Shown: one piece after another, positions 10,090-19,228 of the stretch
Position numbering within the stretch: position 1 is the first letter of the stretch
Layout: the number at the start of each line of letters is the position of its first letter
Assembly: GCA_015501585.1 (NCBI GenBank)
Contig: JADNRY010000977.1
Coordinates: 1-20,083, forward strand
Direction of reading: 5' to 3'
From: Rhodocollybia butyracea
Lineage: Eukaryota > Basidiomycota > Agaricomycetes > Agaricales > Omphalotaceae
DNA: 20,083 bases
The notes under the pieces: generated by a model
What the model was told of the DNA's origin: nothing
The model's input: only the letters and a program-made list of their open reading frames with translations
Databases searched by the model: none
Position numbers and translations under genes: made by a program

Positions 10090-11690
10090 AGGGAAGGACA
10101 AAGAGTGAGGCGTATATGAAGACACGCAGCGCATTCGTATCTTTTAAAGAAGTTTTTTTTAAGTTTCTCCCAAGGTTCAATCACAGCATATTCCTAAAGA
10201 AGGTTAGAAGCAGATCGAGGTGCCTTTCGAGATGTAAATAAGTATGAGTACTTTAAATTTTCCACCAATCCCGTCTCAGGGTTCTCGTATATTCTATTCA
10301 GTCAGGTTTGAATGTAGATGGTAAGTACTTACACGCGAGAGCCCCTGTCGTCTCGTTGTTCTTCGAAGCCAAGATAGTTGAGACAACCAAAGGAGAACAT
10401 ACCGTAGGGAGTCTAGACATTCGAGCCGTGTGACATGTTGGATACTAGGGGTAATACTTACCCTCTACTCCAGGCTAAAAGTCAAAATGCGTATCCCCAA
10501 AGAGAAATTGAAGCATGTCATCGATACCACTCATTTGCTAATGGCGGGTATAGCGGCCGAGTTCCAGATAGAAGTCACCCTCAACACGAAAAGTAGCGGC
10601 GAACTCCCGGGGCACATATCACAGGTTAAAACAATCAATATGGATTTTCCAATTGGATGGGGCTAGTCGGTATGTGGAACGTGGAACTGGCACTGAGCTG
10701 CTAGGAGCGGATAAGAGGTAGGACGTGTCTCTTCGGCTTGATCAAGGGATAGGAAAGCCTTTTCTGCTGGGTGGAGCATCCGTTTACATGAGGCTAGAAT
10801 TGCGAACGGGTGGAGAACATAATAGTAGATTTCACAGCGCCAGAGGAGCCCGTATGTATTCTCTAATCATGAGCGGATGTGGTTGCACATCTGTATGAGA
10901 TAGAGTAGATAGTTAATCAGATTTGGTAAGTAGAAAAGGACGGCAAGAGAGGAATGGGAGACTCATTGTTTGCGAATAACGTATAGCAGCGAAGCCGTAA
11001 ATCGTACAGGTTAGGATGCCTGTTGAGGTTTGAAACCATTTGGAGGAGTATTGACAGACATCGAGACATGCTGAGTGCAGTCGATTTTCCTGTATACGAG
11101 TGGAGATACAAAGCAGCTATTAAGTTCAAGACAGTTGTGTGCGCCGGACTGAGATCGGATTGATGAGGCTATATTGAATACATTTTCAGCGAAATTTTGA
11201 GTCTGCTCGAGTCTCGGCCTCAGAAGATGCTAAAGGGGACGATTCAAGTTCGAGGGAGAGGTTTGAGTTGGCCTTATGTAAGCGTACTGCTATTCGGACC
11301 GGAGGCGCTAACATAAGTCGAACCATTGCATTGCACATCGATATGAGCAACTAGTGCTCGATCGATTTCTGCTCTATAATCTTCTGGCTGCCAGTGCTTA
11401 AAAAAAACCCCGCTGAAGCTTCGTCTTCTCCCGTCTCATTAGCTTGACCTGCCACCCACTCGAACGATAGAGCCAGGATAGTATAAGAGTTGTGTTTCGG
11501 CTATGCCTAGGGAAGTAGGCATGGAAGCTACTAGAGTCTTTAAAATGAACTGCTACTGGGACGGGACTGCAACCACGCGATCATTCAAACTCAAAAAAAA
11601 AAAAGAGCAGGTGCGTCTAACTATAATGCACATATGCCCATCTGTTACTGAAATTTGCTGTAGATGACCCTTTGGCACCGTTAGCGTTCA
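10090..11690. other. No clear gene; weak reverse-transcriptase-like remnant
   Basis: At 10430-10666 (+) a 78-codon frame contains WILGVILTLYSRLKVKMRIP followed by KEKLKHVIDTTHLLMAG. This resembles the stretch just after the polymerase domain of fungal retroelements (FLGxxIDTxxMxxRxPxEKL pattern), which suggests a short retrotransposon scrap; the catalytic motif is absent. The rest, including 10917-11129 (-), gives no recognisable product. An A12 run lies at about 11593-11604 and a seven-base A run near 11401. Confidence 0.3.
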
Positions 11691-13290
11691 AAAATGAATG
11701 CGACAACAACTGCGAAGCTCCTAGAAGGAGTCAGACTCTGGTTTTGCTGCATTTGTGTACACTCACGACCCTCATCACCCGCGACTTTGAAATTCAACGC
11801 AAAATCTCATCTGAACTCTGAAACTTCTATGGTGCCTTATGAACACTACCCGCTACGCTTTAGCTTTAACACTTGTCGGGAGTTGGCGGATGGGACTTTA
11901 TTTACTCTTAGGCACTCAAATGAGCTCTCGTCTTCTCCTTGCGCCTAGAATCAGATTTTCTCTCCGCACGCAGTCCAGAACGTCCCGATGCTAGTTGCTG
12001 CTGGGTTATCACTGGAGAGTTCCATACAATTACTAATGGACTCTGTTGAAGACCGTTTGTTGAACACAAATGCCGCTGCGGAGTGGCGAAATCTGTAACC
12101 ACGTCTCGATTTCCATATCTGATCAAGAGCACCACAGAGCACCACATGGAGTGAAGTTCAAGTTTCATCCGTCATCTCCGATGAGCTTTCTCTACCCACG
12201 AATCTGTACACAAGTAGTCCCGAACCCGAGCGCAGTAGAATACAGTCAGGTATGTGCCAAGGCCGACTGTCTTTCATTGCACCAATTTTACGAAAGGGGA
12301 TGAGATATATGTTACCATGGCAAGGTGTATGCTGTAAAGCTATCATAACTTCCTTTTGTTATATTCCTTGGCTAACGGGATGGGATACTCGCCAGTTTCA
12401 GCAAAAGCTACTGCGCTCTCCGCGGAAATCATTGGTGACGAGGATGTTAGCCTTTCTTTGTCTGTCGAGGTTTAATATTGCATAATTTGCGTATTTTTTC
12501 TCGAAAAAAAGTCTTACTGTTCAAACTAATGGCATTGCGAGAAATTATAATAGTTGTCTTTTGTGAGAATTCCGAGCTTTTGACTCTGCTTTTCTGAATT
12601 GTGTCCTGGACAGCGCGTCAAGCAAGAAAACGTAATGTCCTTCCCGGCCTCGCGGGAACTGGCAATGGTGTCGAAACCGACGCGTAATCACGTCGAGTCA
12701 ACACGCAGTATCCAACATACTGCTCCTTCTCCTGGTGCTTTCACATTGAGCGTCTCGACCACACTTCTCAGTTATGATAGTCCTCAAAAAGCACCCAGAG
12801 CAACCACGAACAAAGGAAATTCTTCTTCTCCGTTCTTGGAGTGAAGATCGAGGATCCGGGATGATCCCCACGCGTCGGTTCCGCTCCCAAATCTGATCTG
12901 CGAATTCTAAGGTCAAGGCACAATAGGACCAGAATTAGAACTGTACATAGCAGCCTAAAAACACAAGAAGGTGTTTAAATTCGATTTGGTGAAAACAATC
13001 CCAGGACCCACTCCACCTCAATACTGTTTTGACTCGTGGCGTCATGATCTCAGTAACATCGTCTATTTTGAAGCTATTTTTAGACTCGGAGTCGGACTTG
13101 GACCGCGAGGAAGAGGCTCATCTAAACTGCACTATTACCTTGTCGCTTTTCGACAAGAAATTTAGCTTTGCGCTCCAGCTTCAGCGTTGCTTCAAGAAAC
13201 AGGAACTAGGAGGCGAAGTCGCTCAACGCGCACCATATAAATCGAGATCATTATCCGGGTGCGTAGCCTTCATGGGAGTGGTCACTAACG
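11691..13290. other. 1.6 kb with several short open frames, none recognised
   Basis: Open frames at 11694-11948, 12070-12303, 12252-12485, 12599-12844, 12971-13165 and 13029-13295 (+), and 11908-12168 and 12698-12916 (-), were read without finding a known domain. The frame at 13029-13295 has an acidic-serine piece (LFLDSESDLDREEEAHLN) that looks protein-like and could be the start of a decayed transposon or gene, but nothing downstream supports it. Confidence 0.35.
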
Positions 13291-13390
13291 CATGAAACGG
13301 CAATTACGCACTACATGGCTTTACAGAAGTCTATGAGAATTGTTCGGAACTGAGGTATTTTGTATCCAATCCACTTCAACCGAAACAGTA

Positions 13391-13615
13391 AGACCTGTTT
13401 AATTTGCCGTCCCCGTCCGCGGAAGTTGTTGCAATCCTTCTCACAGCTGTTACTCTTCCACAACTAGTACATCTCTCATTGGGCACTCTCCAAGATCCTA
13501 TTAATCGAGTTTTCCCGTTTTGCTCACATCTACTTGGGATGCAGGCGCCCTGCGCGACAGGTATTTAAGCCGTCTTTATTTTTTTCAATGACTACATCGC
13601 CTCGGTCTGTTCGCA
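13391..13615 (+). promoter_or_regulatory. Laccase promoter region
   Basis: A TATA-like TATTTAAG lies at 13562-13569, about 50 bases before the laccase ATG, and a CATTGG (CCAAT-like) at 13477-13482. A pyrimidine-rich piece TTTATTTTTTTCA follows the TATA element, as in many fungal leaders. No regulator-specific site can be claimed. Confidence 0.45.
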
Positions 13616-16564
13616 ATGATTGGTTCTGCTATTCTGTTCACGCTCTTCGGAGGGGCACTAGCCCAAACTCCCCCCCGTTCTTCCCCGCCGTCACAGACTT
13701 GCACATCAAGGAACGCTTCCTCCAGCCCGATGGCTTCAACCGCTCTTTTCGTTACTGCGGAAGGTATCATCCCGTCCTACCATCTCAGGAACAAGGTATG
13801 TCAAGTCCCGTACGTGTCTGTCGGGAATTCACGCGCTAAACCTCAATCGGTAAGGGCGACACCTTCAAGATCAACTTGATCAATGAGCTCACCAACGGTA
13901 CTATGATTTGAGTACTTCTTATTGTGCGTATACAATCATTCTGCTTGGGCCCCAAATTCAACTGGTTGTCCAGCATTGGCATGGTATCTTCCAAGAGACC
14001 ACCAACTGGGCCGATGGGTATGTGGAAAATTTGTCTTCATCGGAGTTTTTAGTTTCTTACTCGTGCATTTTCGTAGACCGTATGTAACTGTCCGATATAG
14101 TTTCATCCCCTACTTACTTAAAAGCCCTCAAGTCCATTCGTTAACCAATGCCCGATCGCCGCTAACAACTCATTCCTATACGAATTCACTGTTCCCGACC
14201 AAGCCGGTACATTCTGGGTATGTTTGCACGATGTTCGCCTAACTGTCATACTGAACTTGAGCGTTCTAGTACCATTCACATCTTGGTAAATTGATCTCGC
14301 CTTTGCCAAGTCTGAACTGTAACAAACCTCCATGACAGCTACTCAATACTGTGACCAATTGAGAGGAGGCCTTGTTGTCTATGACCCGAATGATGCTTTG
14401 GCTGATCTCTACGACGTCGACAACGGTTCGCTCTACTCTGCTCTTTCATCGTTCAAACAAAAATTGACGTTGCGTCCTCGTCTCTTCCAGGTAGCACTAT
14501 CATCCACGTCGGCCCATTGTAAGCCTATTTACTCTATTCTTATACCGCGCTCTGATCAATTTACAGGTATCGTAAGGATTAAATTTTTTATCACAGTTTA
14601 CTCTCTCCTATAATTTGGATTCGTAGACGTTCCCGCGCCCATGATCCTACTGGTTCTTCGTGAGTAATCATCAGAAGGCTATCTCTAAGCGGTTTCGCTG
14701 AAGCTTTTCCAGGGTTGTGGAAGCAGGAATGATCAACAGCTTCGGTAAAACAACTCAAGCTTTTTGACTAATACAAGGAACTCAACTTTTCCAGGACGAA
14801 ACTGGTTCACCCAGGATCCTACTCCCTTGACTGTGATCAATGTTGAAGAGGGATTACGGTGAACCCCAAGCTGGCCTATCATTTGTTTCAGCACTGACGA
14901 TCTTGGGATTACAGTTACCGCTTCCGTTTTGATTCACAGTGGTTGTGACCAACCTTTCAACTTCTCTATCGACTTCCACACATTCCAGGTATGTACCCCA
15001 ATAGTCTTCGGTAGCTCAGCCATTAACGATTCATTCATAGGTCATCGAAGCTGATGGTATCGAACACGAGCCTGTGGTCGCAGATGCCGTTCAAATTTTG
15101 TTGCTCAGCGATATTCCTTAGTTGTGAGTCCCATTGCCTTCAACGGCACATGACAACCTTTGACATCGGAATGTTAGATGGCTGCAAATCAATCTGTCGA
15201 TAATTACTGTTCGTAGGACTTTTGTTCCTCTAGCCCACTCCATCTTACCACTGATTACCACAGGATCAATCCAACGATGCTGGTGCCTCCGGAAGCCGGT
15301 TTCGCTAATGGAATTAACAGTGCTATCCTTCGATACCTCGGTGCTCCCGACGCAGAGCTACAAAGAACCAGGCGGTCATAGCTCAGAACACGCTCAATGA
15401 ATTCGATCTTCACGTAAGTGCATATATGGTATTCTTCCGTGCTATCGCTGACATCAGTCGCAGCCTATTGTTACCCTCAAGCAGTAAGCCTTGTTCCTAT
15501 TAACCGGGCATCGCCCTGTACGAATGACGCCGTTTTAGCCTGGTGAACCGACGGTAGATGGTGCAGACGTGATCATGAACTTGCAGCTGTTCTGGGTAGG
15601 TAGCCTCCAATATTTTGATCTTTTAAACTCACCTTTCTCTTAGACTGTTGGAGGAAACGGAGCTATCGGAACAACAGAGCAAGGAAACTTTTTCTTCGAA
15701 CGGAGTAAGATTCTTCCCCCAACCGTCCCGGTTTTGCTTCAAATCATTAGTGGTGCTCGTACAGCTCGTAAGGGACCTCGCCTATGATCCTTTGACACTT
15801 CTGATATATCCATATTGCAGAGGAACTTCTCCCCACCGGTCGGTCTACGCATTGCCTTTGAACTCAACTATCCAAATCAGCTTCAACACAACTCAAGTCT
15901 TCCAACATGGAGGCCCGGTTAGTGAACTTCAAACTATCTCACACCCAAGTATTCTGCTGACAAGATCTTAGCATCCATTCCATCTTCACGGAGTACGTTT
16001 CCTGATTCCTAGTCATTCATCTTTGCTCATAATTCTGTAGCACGCATTCTCCGTATCCGAGTTGCTGGAAGCGACGTATACAACTTCGAGAACCCCGTAC
16101 AAAGGGACGTTATCAGTACTGGTGCGCCAGGGGACAATGTCACCATTCGGTTCTTCACAGATAACGCTGGACCTTGTGAGTTTATTATACTTGGGTATCT
16201 TACATTTTGCTGATCTACTGCATTTTCAAAGGGTTCTTGCACTGGTAAGAGGAATTGCTCTTTGTGACCTGAAAGTTAGACTAAACTTGCTTTGAAGCCA
16301 CATCGATTGGCATTTGGAAGGGTGAGTTTGCTAATCTCCCGTTCTACGCGCTATTAATACTCCTATAAAGTGGTTTCGCCATCGTGCTCGCCGAAGGAAC
16401 TGCCGAGACTACCGCCCGCAACCCCACCCCCGGTACGATTTTGTTAATTTTTATACAGTCGATGTACTCAAACGTTTTGAACAGAGGATTGGGACCAACT
16501 TTGCCCCATCTACGACGCGTTGACCCCGGCCCAGCTTGGTGGAGCTGGAGGACCTACTACTTGA
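13616..16564 (+). CDS. Secreted laccase (multicopper oxidase, AA1), interrupted by one-base indels
   Basis: Four-copper phenol oxidase: oxidises phenols and reduces oxygen to water outside the cell. It starts with a signal peptide ([17 protein letters not shown]) and then [19 protein letters not shown]. The copper signatures are present: [15 protein letters not shown] (from 13974), YHSHLATQYCD (14270-14285 plus 14339 on), HPFHLHGHAF (15972 on) and [17 protein letters not shown] (16160-16375). The residue ten after the type-1 Cys is Phe, as in many higher-potential laccases. It ends [20 protein letters not shown] and TGA at 16562-16564. I see 26 exons: 13616-13795, 13855-13923, 13974-14017, 14077-14079, 14133-14217, 14270-14285, 14339-14425, 14491-14518, 14567-14571, 14627-14659, 14713-14744, 14795-14858, 14915-14988, 15041-15123, 15178-15209, 15264-15413, 15464-15483, 15539-15595, 15644-15767, 15821-15917, 15972-15992, 16041-16175, 16232-16244, 16298-16321, 16371-16432, 16485-16564. 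The sum, about 1.62 kb, gives a normal 540-residue laccase, but about 14 one-base slips break the frame. Confidence 0.9.
14077..14079 (+). other. Candidate 3-base micro-exon (ACC) in the laccase
   Basis: Between GATGG (ending 14017) and TCCATTC (from 14133) lie 115 bases, twice the usual intron here. They split into two ordinary introns, 14018-14076 (GTATGT...TTTCGTAG, 59 bp) and 14080-14132 (GTATGT...CTCAAG, 53 bp), leaving only ACC. Including ACC gives DGPPFVNQCP, the usual laccase spacing (DGPxFVNQCP). Skipping it gives DGPFVNQCP, one residue short. Confidence 0.55.
14567..14571 (+). other. Candidate 5-base micro-exon (GTATC) in the laccase
   Basis: GTATC lies between introns 14519-14566 (GTAAGC...TTACAG) and 14572-14626 (GTAAGG...TCGTAG). 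It supplies most of the conserved Trp-Tyr-His of the laccase ADWYH stretch: TG from the previous exon, GTATC, then AC from the next. One G appears to be missing at the preceding donor (TTGTAAGC, where TTGGTAAGC would fit). Confidence 0.6.
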
Positions 16565-16887
16565 GGGATGGCAGAAATTCTTCTATAGATCCATAGATCG
16601 GCTGATATTGCATATATCTTCTGCTCATGTCTTGATTTTCCCTTCCTTATTTGTTTTTGTGATAGCTAAAATATAAATATAAGGCGCTAGCGCTTATTTA
16701 CCCACATTGCTCGGATCCGATAAGGAAGTCTACTTTAGTATGCCCAATTCCAGTCTCGAACCACTACGACTTGAATATGTGGGGGGCGATACCGAATGAG
16801 GGACCTTGTTGAAGCATTCACTGATGAACAGTTCGTTGAATGTAGTATTGCGTGCAAGGAACGTCAGTCATAAATATGAGCAAAATT
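16565..16887. other. Tail-to-tail spacer between the laccase and oxidase copy 1
   Basis: Holds the 3' flanks of both convergent genes. An AT-rich AATATAAATATAAGG near 16669-16683 could serve as the laccase poly(A) signal. A perfect palindrome GCGCTAGCGC sits at 16684-16693, just after it. The last 30 bases resemble the sequence downstream of oxidase copy 2 (about 19185-19228), so the duplication includes part of this flank. Confidence 0.5.
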
Positions 16888-18658
16888 TTACTCTTCAATG
16901 GAAGTTGGGAAAACAAAGATACCACGAGGATCTAAGTGATCCTTGATAGATCTCAGTCTGGCATAGTTATCATCAAAGTAAAGCTTCTCCCCTAGGGTAT
17001 CACCGGTGAGTAGGTTGCACTTTATCAAGGGAATATCTCATCTTACAATTTTGCAACTCGTCGTCGAGGTAGTTTGTGTAAGCCCCGTAATTCCAAGTCG
17101 GGGATATTTACGTGATACTGTTTACCATATTATCCAAGAAGGCAAATCCTTCTTCGGGATATGGTGGTAGACCGTTGATTGAAGAAGCGTGAAGTTGGAA
17201 TGTGAATAAGGTGTCCCGCGGGAAAAAGCCGTCGCGTCATTGGCAATTTCGCTGATTTTTGAGTTCGGGCCCGTACAGTTCGACCTCGGCAAACCAATTC
17301 TGTGAAGGTTATAGTTCAGTGAGAGGCGGCGAGGGAAGTAAGCACAAGGTCACGACTTACCGTGTTTGAGAAGAATCCTTGATTCGCCAGGTATTCCGTG
17401 AGTGCTATACAAGCTTCGAGGGTCATAGGATCGCCTTCTGGAGTCATTATCGTTTGGCGTAGAAAGTGCTAGTACTTGCTGCAGCATCAGATGTATTAAG
17501 GCTGTTAGTAGTGACAATTCGGCAACTGAATCAATGTAAGAACCATTCCAACTAGACTGGATGAGCTGGGAGGGGGCATTACGTCGAGCCACGGTTGAAG
17601 GGTAGGAATAGCGGAACCCTCGTCGCCATACCAAAGCACCAGTGAAAACAAATGAAACTAGACCTTCTTGAGACCCTCGCGAAGAAGAGCTCCCCAGCAA
17701 AAGGCGAAGCAGGCCCGACAGGGAAAAGTTTTGGAATGAGTATAAGTAGCTCCAGCGGCTTTATAGTCTACGTCAGACCAAGAGTAATTCATGACGATAG
17801 CATATGTTGGGGCGGCAAAAGTGTTGACTCTATGGAGGTGGTGATTGCAAAGAGGGAGCAGCACCTTTGAGGGCCTGTGTAAGAATTATTTAACATTAAA
17901 AGGGCTAACAGTGATAGCGTACCCAGAAATATCAGGATCAGAGTCTCTGTCGTTTCCATGGTACGTTGGCAAGAGCATTGATGGAAAAATTGGGTCGAGA
18001 GCTAGACCCCACTGTGGGAGGTGAATCCGTATCCACCAAATGCTACAATCGAGTAGCTCAACTACAGTGCAAACAAAAGGATGAGAAACTAACCAGAATG
18101 ACCACAATTCCAACGTTCGCGCAAGTTCCGTGGGCAGCGCCGCCCCGCGGCATTTAAGCTAAGGAACGTCACCCAACCTGTTTCCAGTCTCGATGATAGC
18201 TGTATTGACACCAGAGTCGATGGTGATACTCTTCATGCTACTCATATCGATGACGGAGAGCCATCTTTCCACCCAAGCCGTTCGCTACGTAGCTATGCTA
18301 GAAAGATCCAGGTTGAGTACATGGAAGGTATGGGGCTTAAACAGTATCACCCACCCGGGTGCAACTACTTGCAAATTGTTGTCAAGCCCCGCGGTAATGA
18401 TAGAAGATACATCTTCTGGCGATGTAGGTATACCACGGCAGCCGGTTCGAAAGTAAACCTTAAGTTGTCTCCAGGCAGTTAATTGACTCTGGAGACATTG
18501 GAAGCGAATGCATCAACTCACAGGCCCTAGATGCAGCGGTATAGCTCTCATCCCGGGAAAAACAGCACTGATCCCAGCACTGGTAATACTACGTAGGTCT
18601 GAAAAACGAAGGGCAAACTAAGCGCCGTAGCAAAGAAGATAAGAGTGAAGCAAGTCAT
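16888..18658 (-). CDS. Secreted BBE-like FAD-linked oxidase (AA7 type), copy 1, with one-base indels
   Basis: FAD oxidase of the berberine-bridge/gluco-oligosaccharide oxidase fold; such enzymes oxidise sugars or alcohols and pass electrons to oxygen, giving hydrogen peroxide. The ATG at 18656-18658 begins a signal peptide (MTCFTLIFFATALSLP). Blocks in order: SAGISAVFPG, FTFEPAAVVYPTSPEDVSSI, HSYVANGLGGK, VIDMSSMKSITIDSGVNTAI, GTCANVGIGGHSG, FGGYGFTSH, LKGAAPSFAITTS, YSWSDVDYKAAGATYTHSKT, TLEACIALTEYLANQGFFSN, WNYGAYTNYLDDELQNW, NYARLRSIKDHLDPRGIF and a TAA at 16888-16890. The His of HSY and the Cys of GTC are where bicovalent FAD attaches in this family. Introns: 18459-18521, 18298-18350, 18043-18093, 17875-17922, 17300-17360, 16992-17046. 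Many one-base slips in short runs break the frame. A TATAAA (minus strand) is at 18687-18692, and 19229 onward is a tandem copy. Confidence 0.85.
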
Positions 18659-19228
18659 GGGGATTGAACGCTTGTATGCATGTTCTTTATAGGCTTGTTT
18701 CGTGCGCCTCTAGCACAGCCTCGCTCCTTATTTGGTGTGGGACACCGCGTATATGCCGTCTGTGTCAGCCGTGTACCTATTATAACTCCCAACTATCATT
18801 GGAGACTCGTTGCAAGCTAAGGCCCGGATCGGCAAAGCGTGAGTGAGCTGGCACAGTGCCAGACAGTGCCGGTTACACTGTAGGTTTATGTCGGCTTGGG
18901 ACCAAGTGCCGATACGCCGGAAAGCGCTTTCCAGTCCAGCCTTCGTTGATCCGGGTTTCTATATGTGCTATTTTGACCAGTCTAGCAAAGTCTACCAAGG
19001 TCTACCAGTCTAAACCTGAGATACGATACCAACACTCCAAAGTTTACAGTATTTATATTGCATCTCTTTTGGTACAACTTGAAGGTTGTACTTATGTGGC
19101 ACAGAGCAGTGGATATTTATACATAGAGTCCATTAGATACGTAGTATATGTACAAATTAGTATGGGGTAGTGTTGTAGTTAAAGTCCGGTATAGCGTAAA
19201 GAACGTCAAAATCAATATGAGTGGAATT
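18659..19228. other. Spacer between the tandem oxidase genes; promoter of copy 1
   Basis: Contains a minus-strand TATAAAG (about 18686-18692), 29 bases before the copy 1 start. Open frames at 18664-18846 and 18856-19170 (+) resemble nothing known and lie in promoter and 3'-flank sequence, so I treat them as chance. Small repeats include the palindromes GGCACAGTGCC (18850-18860) and CTTGGGACCAAG (18895-18906), and the series TCTAGCAAAG, TCTACCAAGG, TCTACCAG near 18980-19011. AT-rich sequence at 19110-19165 may act in transcript ending for copy 2. Confidence 0.45.

Noticed and set aside
13534..13839. Plus-strand frame starting before the laccase ATG as its own gene
   Set aside because: Its middle ([19 protein letters not shown]) is laccase exon 1 read in a slipped frame; the beginning is promoter and signal-peptide sequence out of frame.
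16176..16231. A missing G at the TG/GTGAG junction of the laccase L4 exon
   Set aside because: With exon end CCTT and next exon GGTTC the frame is intact and encodes PWFLHC, so no slip is needed here.
17350..17700. 116-codon minus-strand open frame as an independent gene
   Set aside because: It is a frame-slipped reading of the fifth exon of oxidase copy 1, shown by alignment with copy 2.
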